DNA from: Mixophyes australis
Lineage: Eukaryota > Chordata > Amphibia > Anura > Limnodynastidae
DNA: 64,000 bases
NCBI GenBank assembly: GCA_036250195.1
Contig: JAVHZZ010000003.1
Coordinates: 342,097,875-342,161,874 of the forward strand
Reading direction: 5' to 3'
The notes beneath the pieces are model-generated. The model had not been told where the DNA came from. It did no database searches and saw only the letters and a list, made by a program, of their open reading frames with translations. Numbering within the stretch: position 1 is the first letter of the stretch; each line of letters begins with the position of its first letter. The position numbers and the translations under genes are program-made. Shown here in pieces: positions 46,575 to 58,485 of the stretch.

Positions 46575-48521
46575 TCTCCAAAGTTAAATTCTGGAAATGC
46601 AACATAAACAAAATATATGTTGTCCTAAATTGCCTCTTATTTTCTGGTTTCTCCAAGTCTAGGATTTTCTTTAGTCCATCTGTCAGGCTCCCACTGCTCC
46701 CACAGCTACAGTTTGATCTCTATCCTCTCATTGGCTGAGAGATGCTGTTGTATTCTGGGTTGTTGGGAGTTTCTTGCGAGTCACGTCTTTTACTGCTGGG
46801 AGCACAGCCTCTGAGTGTGAGGTAGCTGAAGTTGGTCCCTGTTCTGTATGTGACAAATCTGGCTCTTTTTTAATAAAACTGGCCTGTATGTAAAATTCCC
46901 TCCCCCAACATATATGACAGCTTGCCGCAGTTGGAAAATTTCTTACTTAAAGGGTACATTCCAATTAGATGCAAATTTTAGTGTTTTTGCCATTGTGATA
47001 ATGCTCCATGGAATTCATGTGATTATTTTTTTTTATTTCTAAAGCTCATTTGCACATGCATTTTGGCATGAGTAATATCGGGATACCCCAATTGGCTAGG
47101 AACTGTTTTTCTATTCTTGATATTAAGGTTAATGTGCTGTCCTTTTGGAGGTTAGGGGGCCACACATGCAGCCCTTGAAGTATCTTCAGAGCATGGTCTC
47201 CCACACTTGCTGATGCAAAAAAACTTGATTGCGATGTCACAGGGAAGAGACAGATACTATTTGGTGATACTGTGATGCTTGAATAGTTGCAATCGATGAT
47301 GGGAAGTAAAAATTATAAAGACAGAAAGCTGAAAATGTTCCACTGGGATTAGCAGAAGCCGGTGCCACAGTAATAAAACAAAAATAAACAATTCTTGATA
47401 AAATATTAGCTTTATTACAGATATTTAAATATATAATTAGCCTTTAATGTTGGTGCAATAGCAATCTGAATTGCACATTCTGGTTAAATAAGATCCCCAA
47501 GCTTTCAGTGACAAAAAACAGAGACTGTTCTGGAAAAAATGGTCATCTGGAAGGACTATCTGTGGCTGCTAATCTTGCCAGATAACTATAAAAGAAGCTA
47601 ATTGAACGGAAGTTTGGTTTTGTTGTAGATCCCTCTGTGCAAATTGATTTCTGTTTTTTTCATGAGTTTTATGGATTGTATCACTGTGATAAAGACTTCA
47701 AGAGGTTGGGTGTCCCATTAGCATGAATGTCTGCATAGTTACAGCTGAATGTATAAGCCACGCATCTGTAATTTCAATGTAGTATGCTTATTAATGTGTC
47801 TGTGAGCTGAGCAATGTTGACAAGAAAAGATAAGAGTACATAAATGAGGGATCTGCTCAAAACGTATTACAAATAGGACAATACAATAAATCATGGCTAA
47901 ATACAATGCATTTGAAAACATTTTGTCCAATTTTTAGACTAGTCTCTTTCATGTAAACATAAGTTACTTAAAAAAAAAAAAAGTTCCTTTAAATGTCATT
48001 TCTTTACAATAAGTTTAATATAGTCAACCAAATATGTACATACTCACAGTTATAAAATGGGTTACACATTCAATCATTTTTGTTGACATCTCACCATTTT
48101 CAGTTGACACACTGTATATACCTGGGTGGTTTGGAACATCTCTTCCTGAATACAAATGAGGTTATCCTTTATAATGGCATATTGATAAACACAGCACGTA
48201 CTATGAATAGCAGAGCCACACAAAAATGGTCTAACAGTACAAGCACCTTATGTTCTGACTGCCTAAGAAAAATGATCACTCAATGTTGCTGTTTTTAGAG
48301 AAGTTTAAGTTATTCACTAGCTGCTCTAGAGGCAAATGTGCGATTTTTCGAAAAATGGCTGACATAGCGAAAGATATATAAAGCTGTTGCTGAGTGTTAG
48401 GGAAGACCTTCCTAAATACCTCATTAGATGCAGTGGTGTGATTTACTGATTGAGAACAATTTGGAGACTGTGATTTGAATTACAATGTTGACTCCCAGTA
48501 ACTTTGAAGAAAGTCACTTTG
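46575..48521. other. Unassigned sequence
   Basis: No supported gene. A TGTCAGGCTCCC...TGTGACA pair at 46680-46853 looked LTR-like but has no target duplication. Confidence 0.45.
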
Positions 48522-49476
48522 GGGCTCATTTAGAGTTGAGCCTAATTTGTGGCCCAAATGTACACATAAAATGTGGGCTGAAAAAGTGCACTCTAACATG
48601 ATTAATTTGAGTTGCACATATCTTAAGTTTCATGCAACTCTACATATTAAGTTAGAGTGTACAGTTAGAATGTACAGTATATTAGAATGCAGAGTATGTT
48701 AGAATGCAACTGAATCAAAATATGTCTAAAAATCATCAAGATATGAAATTAAAAGAAAGAAAGAAAAAAATGAAGAGAGAGCAATGTTGCTAACAAGGGG
48801 TCTGATTTATATTTGAAGGTAAGTCCATTGGTGGGTGTAAATATAAACAAAGATTTATAGATTTCTTAGACTTACGGCCCCTGAAGAGGCCCAATGGGAG
48901 GGGAGCAGGTGTAATTTGAGTACAGTAAGAGTAAGGGAGTGTATACATAAGTGGAGTATGCCCCCTGTTGATGCAACCTAATTTGACTTGGATATATTTT
49001 CATATACACTTCTTACGGGGGGTATATTTTGTGGGTACCAGAGGACTGGTGTAAAGATGATGATGATGACACAAGCAGCCGCTTCACTAAATATTGGCCC
49101 CTCCTGCTCACAGAAGGTTGGTTGGACTATTGCTGGTAAAATTATTCCCTTCGGATTTATAATGCGCTAAATGATGGATGTGGTGTTTGTAGTTTGTTAC
49201 ATTTTATTTGGAAAATGTGACATTTATTAATAACATTGTCAAGACACTATGCTCTCTCGTATATATGACGTGTATGTGACATCTCATTACATGTGTGCGA
49301 TTAGGATAATGTGACTTTCACAGTCATAACTAACACTATGAAGCCACATCTCTTTTTTCAGTTGAATGTATGTTGAGATACGTGTGACACAAAATACACA
49401 CGTAAAACTGCACCTTTTATGTGTTTATTCAGGACATAAAAATTGCACCAAACTCTAATTTGGGCCAAAACATTGA
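48522..49476. mobile_element. Candidate MITE with GGCTCATTTAGAGTT-type edges
   Basis: The left edge 'ggctcatttagagttgagcc' and reversed right edge 'ggcccaaattagagtttggt' are similar but diverged, and both are followed by 'cacataaaa'. A related edge ('aaggggctatttagagtgga', reversed) ends at 56143. Boundaries and target duplication are uncertain. Confidence 0.4.
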
Positions 49477-50648
49477 AAGGAGATAGTGAAGGAAAAAAAA
49501 AAGAGAGAACGAGGAAGAAAAGGAAGCAGAGGGGACAGGATACAAAGGAATGGGAAAATGAGGAGAAAGCCAGACTGGAGACATCCTACCAAGGTAATAG
49601 AACAAACACTAGAGTTACTTGCCATGTCTGATCGCTCATGTTTTAAAGCTGTTTCTTTGTGATTAAACCTAAATTTTAAGTCGCCCCTGAAAGTTAAATG
49701 CATTACAAAATACTAGACGTAGGGCGAACACATTCTTGCCACAAACACTTTTGATATTTTGTCTTAACTTATATTTATGTTGGGGCTGAGTCCAACTATC
49801 ACAAGGACCCCATGCTGCGGATTTTCCTGGTATGGTGGTACCAGCTCAGCTAATATAAACAAAATTGGGGAGAGGGGACAACCCATTCTGTCTTTCTGTT
49901 TATGGGAAGAGGAGGAATAAATAAATGACTGTATAGCCACTTTGCCTCCATGTACCTGCATGGAGATATAGCTACAACATTTTCTCCAAGTATAAGAACT
50001 GATATGAGCATAACAGAGACTAAGTTGTTTACAAAGGTGGATTATGTGGGTTACACTAACACATTCCATTCCCAGTTAACACTAGGAAAACCTATGTGGT
50101 CCTTGTGAATTTAATGACCCAACTATGTGTTAATTCAAGGTTCCAGGACTTCCTCTGACAGTTTCAGGTAAATTAAGAATAGCTACATATATAATAGCTA
50201 TAATTTCTCCAACCAAATTAATCAAGCAAATCATTACCAAGCTTTAAAACCATGAAGGAACATACTTATAAGGAGTCTTTACAGAAATATTGGCTTTCCA
50301 AAACAAGCTAAGCATTTTGGTCATATAGGGGTGAAAGCTTATGCTGATACAATAGCAAAAAGATATTGGTGGGTATTAGATTTTAATTGCCATTTGAACT
50401 TTGTTTAGCATACAAATCCTACACTACTAGGACGATGAGCTCTAGGTTAAAGATAATGGAATTCTTGGTCACATAGCAGTCCTGCAGAAACATGCATATA
50501 CACCTGATAGGAGACATATTTTTTGCACTTGCTATAAGGCAGGTGCAAATACTTGCTAAAACTATTGTTCTATGCTGATTCTTTAGAGCAGTTCCTGCCC
50601 ATTTTGCCAGCAACTCTGCTTCAGCCCCTCTCTGTTTCTTGAGGTTAA
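49477..50648. other. Unassigned sequence
   Basis: Contains a purine-rich stretch at 49490-49580. ORFs here lack motifs. Confidence 0.45.
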
Positions 50649-51235
50649 TGTTACGGCTCCTACTGAACAATGGATGAGTTCTTAGAACAGGATGAATGAG
50701 AGGCCTTCACCTTTCCCATAGAGAGAGATATTCTCACAGATACTCGGATGCCCCAAGGACTTAAGCTCTGAGTTATAAGAACTTATCATAGGTGCCAGAT
50801 ATGGAAGGTGTATGGAGACTGGTAGTAACTGGCGGACTAAGTACCGGAATGCCAGGTGGTAGGCGAAGGATTGATCAGAGAGAAGGAAACGGTTGACACA
50901 GGCGGCAAACAAGGACGCCAAAGACAAGCCAGAAGGTCTGAGCGGGCAGCGAGCAAGGAAGGTCCAATAACAAAGACTAGGGGTTGAGATGGGCACCAGA
51001 CAAGGAATAACCAGGAACAAGCAGCGTCAGGCAACAAGTAGTCAATCAGAAGGTATTGCATACAGCAACACAGCAGGCTTCACAAAATTGCAGGGCAAGA
51101 ACGCTATAACGTTAAGGAGGTTAAGTCCTCCTTGATATTTAAAGTACCCTTGGCCAATCCTAAGGGGTGTTCAAAGACAAACCCCTCTGCAGCGATACGC
51201 TGTGAGCTGTTGCGAATAGCACGGTGCTTGTAACA
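50649..51235 (-). mobile_element. Solo LTR, minus orientation
   Basis: 587 bp with ends TGTTAC...GTAACA. Flanks are 'gttaa' and 'gtaaa' (4 of 5 matching). On the minus strand: TGTTACAAGCACC, a CCAAT-like 'ggattggccaagg', then TATA-like 'actttaaatatc'. Similar in layout to 28748 and 52469; it shares 'gatactcggatgccccaagg'-type sequence with the former. Confidence 0.75.
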
Positions 51236-52463
51236 GTAAAGATTTTCACATGGTTTTCCAAGGTCTGTTGGTTTTGCAGAATTCTATTTGAATATTTATT
51301 TCATTAATCCTCATTTGGAAGAGAAAGTTTGTACCAATTTCCACTGGTTGGTACTGTGACACAAGTTGCTTTTTCAAATGTCAATTCTTTTTCAGAATTT
51401 CAACTTTTTTACATTTCCAGAGAAAGTTCTTTGTGGCTTTAGAGGTACTTTGTTCTCTTTAGTAGTGGTATTAGTATTTCTGACAGGTTCAGCAGCCGTT
51501 CTTGTGACTTGTCAATGTTTTTCTGTGACAGTAATAGATTCAGAGCACCTTTTCCTGTGCCTTCTTCCATATGCACATGTTCTTGCCAGCTTCACTTGCA
51601 GCTAACTCTGCTTAAATTCCCTGTGCTATCTTTTTTACCTGGACTTGTACTTGTCACTCGTTCCAGTTCTTAAATTTGTCTATCACACATCTGCTTTTCA
51701 TCAGTGTCTAGACATTGGAGGGTGTTCACCTTTATTAAGGATGTCTCTAAGTACAGAACTGGTGCAAACCCTGGGTGCAGCCTAAGCAGCACCCTCCACC
51801 CAGAAGCGGTACTCACACCCACGTTGAGTCTTACCTTGGCTGGTGGGAGGTGGGAGACATCTTCTATTCCTCAGACTGGCTGTGTGTAGCTTGGCTGTGA
51901 CATCCTATCCAAGTGCAACACTCCCAGCATAACACTGGCATGGAGGAGCAACAGTCAGTAACTTCACTTGTAGGAAGCTGCTGGCTGCTTCTTTTTTAGG
52001 TCAGTGGCCAGTGCTCCAATAGGATATAGCACCACTGGGAAGTTAAAATCAAGGTATACGTAACAATATTTCACTCATTCAGTGTTTTAGGCACCCCTTA
52101 AACATTGGTGCTCTAGGCTCGTCTAGGATTGTCTAATGGTAGCACTGGCCCTGTCTAGTGGTCTTTGAATTTGTGTCTTGTGTACTGAAGACTGATATTT
52201 TGTTCCTGTTGTAGTTTTGTTTATCAGACTTTGTTACCAAAAGTGCTGCCTCCTGGTTCTCTTGTTTTTTGTCTTTCAATTAGCACTTAGCTACTTTGTA
52301 ATATCCAGCTTGAAGTGAAGTTAGCAACTAAGTTCTATAAAAAAGCTACAGAACTTACTTGGGAATCCCCACCTACCCATGTCCTATGCTCCTTCAATGC
52401 TGGACTACAAGTTTCTGGTATTCGAGAATAAATATTTGTAAGTAAAAAAAAGTCAAACATAAA
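51236..52463. other. Unassigned sequence
   Basis: No feature supported. ORFs 51366-51605 and 51704-51889 have no recognisable motifs. Confidence 0.45.
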
Positions 52464-52718
52464 GTACCTGTCACGGGCACTAGGAGTTCTGCCCAGGATT
52501 CACCAGTTGACTATGCTTACCAGAGGGGCGGGGTTTACACAGCGGTCCTCTGGGCAGTAGGGTGAATAGTAGGAATGTATATAACAGCAGATGGAGAGAG
52601 AATGCCAATGGAATAGATGAGAGTCAGTGACTTGCAGCTATACTGGTAGGAGAGTCAGCAACTTGCAGCTGTACTGGTAGGAGAGTAAAGTGGACGTGAA
52701 CAGGTGAAGGAAGGTAAC

Positions 52719-53108
52719 GGGAGAGTCAGTGGTCTGCGGATAGCAAGTTGTACCACTGCTGTGCTGAGAACACTTGTCCAGGTGCAGGTAGGTAACGGGA
52801 GAGTCAGTGGTCTGCGTATAGCAAGTTGTACCACTGCTGTGAAGGGAAGACTTGTCCAGGTGCAGGTAGGTAGCGGGAGAGTCAGTGGTCTGCGTATAGC
52901 AAGTTGTACCATTGCTGTGATGAGAAGACTTGTCCAGGTGCAGGTAGGTAGCGGGAGAGTCAGTGGTCTGTGTATAACGAGTTGTACTACTGCTGTGAAG
53001 GAAAGACTTGTCCAGGTGCAGGTAGGTAGCGGGAGAGTCAGTGGTCTGCGTATAGCAAGTTGTACCACTGCTGTGATGAGGTGAGGACTTGTCCAGGTGC
53101 AGATAAGT
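52719..53108. repeat. 78-bp tandem repeat, five units
   Basis: 'gggagagtcagtggtctgcg' begins at 52719, 52797, 52875, 52953 and 53031, exactly 78 bp apart. Each unit carries 'agttgtaccactgctgtg' and 'cttgtccaggtgcaggtagg'. 78 is a multiple of 3, which keeps all six frames repetitive and open. Confidence 0.95.
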
Positions 53109-53353
53109 GGAGGAGCGATAAGAGTCTATAACTGTATAAATACAATTGGAGAGCAGAGGAGCTAGTCCCAAACAGATATGCAGCGTCACAGCTAATAGTC
53201 TATAGCGGGTATGGATACCGCTGCTGAGTAGAGAAGCTTGTCCAAAGCGGATATGCAGGGTAACAGCTGATAGTCAATAACAAGTATGCATACCACTGCT
53301 GAGTAGAGAAGCTTGTCCACGAGGATATGCAGGCACAGCAGGAGAGCTGAGAG

Positions 53354-53595
53354 ACTGTAGCGGGTATGGGAACCGCAGGTGAGCAGAGCAGGTAATCCAG
53401 CAGACAGCTAAAGACACGAGCAGGACACAGGAGTCAGTAGCGGGTATGGTAACCGCCAATGAGCAGAGCAGGTAATCCAGCAGACAGCTGAAGACACGAG
53501 CAGGACACAGGAGGCAGTAGCGGGTATGGGAACCACCGATGAGCAGAGCAGGTAATCCAGCAGGAAACTGAAGATACGAGCAGGACACAGGAGAC
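53354..53595. repeat. Second ~78-bp tandem array, three units
   Basis: Units of 'gtagcgggtatgggaaccgc' plus 'gagcagagcaggtaatccag' plus 'gaagacacgagcaggacaca', with starts near 53357, 53437 and 53517. The spacing and the shared 'gcgggtatgg.aacc' phrase link it to the two intermediate units at 53200-53330. Confidence 0.85.
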
Positions 53596-53845
53596 ACCTT
53601 CAGAGACTCACAGGAAATGAGACTCAAGATCAGGCAACGATACCGTGGCCACAGGTGCCTTAAATAGGGAGAGGTGGATGATCCACCAATTAGGTTAAAA
53701 GCAAGGTCATAAGAGTTCATGGATGCTGCGCATACGCAGTCCATCAAGATGGCACACGGCCGCGGCTCAGGACAGACACTGGCAGGAAGGATAGAGAACC
53801 TTGCACCAGCGCAGAGGCACTCACGGTCCGGTGAGTGACAATACC

Positions 53846-54160
53846 ATCATTGATTTTTCTTTTACGTCCATTGTTAGGTGTGTTATCTTCTTCTGTGAAG
53901 AGGTAGAGAAATCGAAGATATAAAACCATCCATACTGTATTTGGTGATGAGTCATAAAGGATAGAATTAAGAATCTTCTAGAGTGATACAGCAATGGATT
54001 GCCAGTGGCGGAATGGTTAATGTTGAATACTGCCAAATAAATTTTAACTCGCACATATAAATTTAGGACCACCATTACATATTTTTGTCTTGCAGAACCT
54101 CTGACACCCTTTAGTAGAAACTTGAGGCTCCATTGAAACATTACTCTATATTAGGTACAA
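53846..54160. other. Unassigned sequence
   Basis: No feature supported. Confidence 0.5.
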
Positions 54161-54837
54161 TCTATAATATAAAAGCCTAGTGGCGTGTGTTAGTCTGTGT
54201 GTGTGTGAAAAAAAAAAAACCAAGCTGCAGCGCCACCTGCCGGGCGGAGTTATACACTGACCTACTAAATTCTTAGTGTGTGTGGAAAAAAAACCTCAGA
54301 AAGGGCTGAAATTTGGTATACTAAGATGTTTTTAATTTGTTAATTTAATTTGTTAATTGTTAAAAGTGTTTATAAAGATTTTAAAAATATATATATATAT
54401 TTCTTGAAGGAGAAGTGACAGTTGGGAGTGGTTGGTGGTTGCCGGGGGTGACAGTAGGGAGTGGTTGGTGGTTGCCGGGGGTGACAGTTGGGAGTGGTTG
54501 GTGGTTGCCGGGGGTGACAGTGGGGAGTGGTTGGTGGTTGCCGGGGGTGACAGAGCAAGAGGAGTGTGATACTCAGGACCGCTGAGAGAGATCCCTGTGT
54601 CTGGATAGACATCTGGATAGATGTGGCGATAAAGATGAAGGATGAGGTGATGGAGAAAAATGATGAGGTGGTGACATGTGGACAAAACCACGTTTAAAAA
54701 GGGCGCTTGCGTCGGGAAGTAATGCTCTTCCCCTGAGGAAGCCTGGCCTAGCCCCAAATGCATGACAAGAACCTTTTTAACACCTTAAGTAGCTTGATTT
54801 TACTAGAATGCATGAGTATCATGCACGGGTTAACTTG
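54161..54837 (+). mobile_element. Non-autonomous Helitron, long copy
   Basis: 677 bp, starts TCTATAATATAAAAGCC after an A and ends with the hairpin TGCATGA-gta-TCATGCA, then 'cgggttaacttg' before a T. It matches the minus-strand copy at 38970-39393 at both ends. It contains four 33-bp tandem units, a block absent from the short copy (about 54549-54700), and a CTGAGGAAG-hairpin segment near 54733. It has no Rep/helicase coding capacity. Confidence 0.85.
54417..54548. repeat. 33-bp tandem repeat, four units
   Basis: 'gacagttgggagtggttggt' plus 'ggttgccgggggt', starting at 54417, 54450, 54483 and 54516. The short Helitron copy has two units. Open repetitive ORFs (PPATTNH on the minus strand) come from this. 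Confidence 0.95.
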
Positions 54838-55495
54838 TAATGTATATTTGTTCTTGCAGTCATTCCACCACATGGTTCAATACTTTTTGATGAGAGTTTC
54901 ATATGTTCTCAACATCTTTAGCACTACAAACTGCTCCATATACTCCTGTACAGTTTTTTGCTGAAACTCTAAATTGTTGTTTGTTTTTCCTTTTGGACTG
55001 TTAAGTGGATTTCTGTAAAAATGTTTATCTTGCAGTCTCTCTCTTTTACACATTCAATGAGAGACTGCAAAAGAGATTTCTGTTATTCCTCTGTGTACTT
55101 TTGAAGAGTCTCAGCACCAGATATAGAGTTAAATGTATAATGATGTCTCTTGCGTACGTGTATCTATAAACTTATGTTTCTGTGTCTTAAGATAGGTATA
55201 ATTTTACATTTAAAATATACACACTTCTGGGGCAAAATGCGGTCATCTTCACTGTGAAGACACCATAATTGGTATAATTTTCTAGTGGGTACTTTGATAC
55301 ACTTTGGCAAATGTAAATGGTGCAAACAAATGCAATTTATAATGGTAGTTTACAGGATTGCATCAGATTACAGCAATTGTACAGCCAAATGAATGCCCAG
55401 AAACTCAGAATCAGTGTCCACAATACACTTTTACTCTTTTTAGGCAAAAGATGATGCTAACAGTTGCAGGTCAAAGAGTACAATCTTTTAAGTAA
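54838..55495. other. Unassigned, with one small hairpin
   Basis: 55033-55073: 'ttgcagtctctctcttttac' opposes 'tgagagactgcaaaagagat' as an imperfect hairpin. Otherwise nothing is supported. Confidence 0.45.
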
Positions 55496-55499
55496 AGCT

Positions 55500-55757
55500 T
55501 CATATTGCAGAGAATACTTCCGTGTCTCCTTGTATAGTATACAAGCTCACACGGCCGACTGTTCGTAGATCCCGGTCGAAGCTGATGAAACCGTAGCTCT
55601 TGCTCAGACTAATATGCTCCATTGCTCCCACATCCCTCTTTTTTATTACCATCTTGCAAAGATTATCAATGAGAGGGCTAGTTTGTGCCATTAAGTCTGA
55701 GTTTGTGAGCAGAGCCAAGATCTCCCAGTTCTTGCGCTTCAAAGGCTGATAGGGCAG
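55500..55757 (-). CDS. Possible exon, unrecognised
   Basis: A minus-strand open frame of about 86 codons, ending in a TGA-type stop at its 3' end, with balanced protein-like composition: KRKNWEILALLTNSDLMAQ, SPLIDNLCKMVIKKRD, SKSYGFISFDRDLRTVG, RVSLYTIQGDTEVFSAI. The frame opens just after a stop near 55758. 'ctgccctatcag' (minus strand) directly before the coding part could act as a splice acceptor. No ATG lies near the 5' end, so if real it is an internal-to-terminal exon. I do not recognise the family. Its GC content is higher than that of its neighbours. Confidence 0.3.
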   Translation of the reverse strand: MPYQPLKRKNWEILALLTNSDLMAQTSPLIDNLCKMVIKKRDVGAMEHISLSKSYGFISFDRDLRTVGRVSLYTIQGDTEVFSAI

Positions 55758-57379
55758 TTAACTCAATTGTCGCTAGGACATTTCGCCTCCACCTCTGTAT
55801 TACTCATGCTGATTTAATTACATTTTATTATGCGAAGAGACCATCCTGGCTGTTTTTAAAGAAACAATTGTTCATTGTTTTAAAAACAAGTAATGTCTCC
55901 TATCAAGATATACTAACAATGGGGGAGTCCATATGCTTTGTAATATTTACATAAAAGACTGCATATATTCTCAGGTATTGTTCCGTATTTATGCAGTTGT
56001 GGGTAAGAAAATTGCATGGTGCCAGCTTTAATCGTGGTAAACTAGTGTGGCCACGTGGAAATCTCCACAATCATCAACAAATTTATGCAAGTCGCAATAT
56101 ATGTGGTGCAAATGGATTTATGTTCCACTCTAAATAGCCCCTTAATGTTGCAACATTTTAAATACAATCTCACTTTGTTTTACAGTAAAATGATCTTTCT
56201 TTAACTCACACTGCACAAGTCAAACTCATATGGATTCAATCATTGAGATTCCTTCTTCTATGTTTTATGGGGCACTTTTTAGGATGCGATCTCTGTTTCT
56301 ATCTGATGTTTACTCTGCACTCTCTTATGTCACTATTTCCTTATCCTGCTCTCCCTAATTTTGTTGCAGTGCATTAGCTGTGTCCTCTCCATCATCTACT
56401 TGACATTACTCAAGACACTTTCACAGAGCTGTTTGTTTCTGATCTGCATCTGTAGTTGCAAAAGACAGCTATCCCAAGTCTGCCTCTTATTTTTGTTGAA
56501 TTACTGTAAGTTTTTCTTTCACAACAATTCCTTTCTCATTCTGCTACAATCAAACTATTTGTGTGTTCTCCAGTTAGAGCATTCTCTTTCAGTACTTATC
56601 ACTCTTCAAGATGTTTTGCCAGTTGTACATAGAGACATAGAATTTGACGGCAGTTAAGAACCACTTGCCTCATCCAGTCTGCCCATGTCTTTCTTCCTAC
56701 AACTGATGCAGTAAAGCAGTCACTGCAGTCACAGCTCTCTATTTCTCTCGCTAGCACTGCAGATACATTTGTTTTCACACTGTCTTTCTTGTGTAGCCAA
56801 GAGGATTTGTGCTACCAAGGTTAATGTGGCCTCCATTTCCCTGTTGCACTCTACAATATTGCACCTGTAATATGTCTGACTCTGTCTTCTAAAATATGAG
56901 CTTAGTTTCACAGTACAGCGAGTGTGCTCTCTTTGTCTTCCAGGCACTATTTTAAGATTACCATTTGTTGATCCTGTTTATTCTCCATTAGGATTTAGTG
57001 CTCTAAGTTTTCTAAAGCAACACACTGGCTGTTTTTCAGACTGTCTCTTAGAATATTTAGAATATCCAGTTCATTATGTAGCTGTTCAGTCTCTCAGATT
57101 TTTTTCTTGTCCATATTACTGTTAAAGAAGACTATCTGTCTTGCAATTTTTCAATAGTTTGCTCTTGCAATTTTCTAATGGGCAACATTGCTGTCTCACA
57201 GAACTTGGCACCCGGCTCTAACAAAGAGGGGGGTGGGGGGGCTAAGGGAGAAATTTACTTGGCCTCCAACTGGCAGGAGGCTAAGCATTTTCCAGACTTA
57301 TTATTTTTATGTTTTTTTTTTTTTTTATATTTATCCATTTGCTAATTTGGCAATTTCCAAGTAATAGAAGTTTAAACCT
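55758..57379. other. Unassigned, with repeat fragments
   Basis: 56085-56143 ends in 'ccactctaaatagcccctta', a terminus like that of the candidate MITE at 48522. 56630-56690 ('agaatttgacggcagttaag', 'tcatccagtctgcccatgtc') matches a dispersed repeat I associate with frog genomes. ORFs here lack motifs. A poly-T run lies at 57310-57326. Confidence 0.45.
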
Positions 57380-58485
57380 AACACCTAAACATGTTGATTG
57401 GTTAAATTGGCATAACAATCTTTCTAAAACACAGTTAATAATATTCCTACCCACCAACAAAAGCATACCTGACATTTCTATTTCTGTTGACAACATGACC
57501 TTAAACCCCACTCTGCAAGTTCACTGTTTAGGTGTGATCGTCGACTCAGAGCTATCCTTTGTTCCCCATATCAACTCTATATTTAAATTATGTTACATAG
57601 ATCTAAAAAACATTTCCAAAATACGCACATATCTTTAAAAAGACACTGCAAAAACCTTAATTCATGTACTTATCATCTCCAGCATTGACTTTTGCAATTC
57701 TCTTCTTACCGGTCTTCCCAAAAACAGACTCAAACCCCTACAATCTATTTTGCATGCAGCAGCTAGATTAATTTTCCTTGAAAATTGTTTTTCCTCTTCT
57801 GAATCACTCTGTCTGTCTCTACACTGGTTTCCTGTTTTTTTTACCAAATAGAATATAAAATACTTTTACTAACCTTCAAGACCATCAACAAAGCTGCACC
57901 AACATACATCTCCTCACTTGTTTCAAAATATCTCCTAACTCGACAACTCTGTTCTGAAGAAGATCTGCATCTCTCGTCCACCCTCAATACATCCCCCCAT
58001 TCCCGGTTACTGAACTTTCTTTGGGCTGCACCCACTTTATGGAATTCCCTCCCTTGCACAATAAGACTTTCCTCTGGTCTACAAACTTTCAAGCGTCCTC
58101 TGAAAACCCACCTCTTCAGGCAAGCTTATAATAGTCCTCAACCACCCTCTTAATCTCACTAGATTACCATATTAACACCCATTACACAATCCACACTAGA
58201 CAATAAACCTCTGACAAACATTTCTGTGTGACTGGATCATATAGCATATTAATCCCATTTTGTTTTTTGTTTTTTTTTACCTTTGCAATCTAGCTGGACC
58301 GAAATGCAATATGTAGACTTAACCTCATGTGTCCAACTCCCATTGTCCAATAGATTGTAATCTTGTGAGCAGGGCCCTCTCAACTCTTTGTTTACCTTAC
58401 CCAGTTTATTACTGTGTTTGTCCTCAATAGTACAGCACTAGAGAATATGTTTTCGCTATATAAATAAATGTTAATGACGATGATG
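57380..58485 (+). mobile_element. L2-type LINE 3' end
   Basis: Broken frames give LSKTQLIIFLPTNKS, CLGVIVDSELSFVPHINS, KNISKIRTYL (stop), KTLIHVLIISSIDFCNSLLT, GLPKNRLKPLQSILHAAARL and LCLSLHWFPVFF. These are the last part of an L2/CR1-type reverse transcriptase. Beyond it the 3' untranslated part includes 'gtaatcttgtgagcagggcc' and ends 'cgctatataaataaatgtta' with a (gat) tail at about 58480. Several stops and frameshifts. Homologous to the copies at 27772 and 37990. Confidence 0.88.

Larger units (their letters stand above)
52469..53840 (-). mobile_element. Solo LTR enlarged by tandem repeats, minus orientation
   Basis: 1372 bp with ends TGTCAC...GTGACA. 'tacc' flanks both sides (52465-52468 and 53842-53845 within 'atacc'). 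Minus-strand reading gives TGTCACTCACCGGACC at the start and a TATA-like 'ctccctatttaaggc' near 53660-53675. About 900 bp downstream of the TATA, in the minus direction, consist of tandem units near 78 bp in three diverged subfamilies (52719-53108, about 53170-53330, about 53354-53590). Long repetitive ORFs across it on both strands are products of the tandem array. Confidence 0.75.

Noticed and set aside
46680..46853. Possible short solo LTR (TGTCAGGCTCC...TGTGACA)
   Set aside because: Too short, no matching target duplication ('ccatc' versus 'aatct') and no polyadenylation signal.
52638..53189. Long ORFs of 126-183 codons with repeated TYLHLDKS or GRVSGLRIASCTT units
   Set aside because: They are frames through a 78-bp tandem repeat inside an LTR; because 78 is divisible by 3, several frames stay open by chance.
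54353..54763. Proline/threonine-rich minus-strand ORF (PPATTNH repeats)
   Set aside because: Product of the 33-bp tandem repeat in a non-autonomous Helitron.
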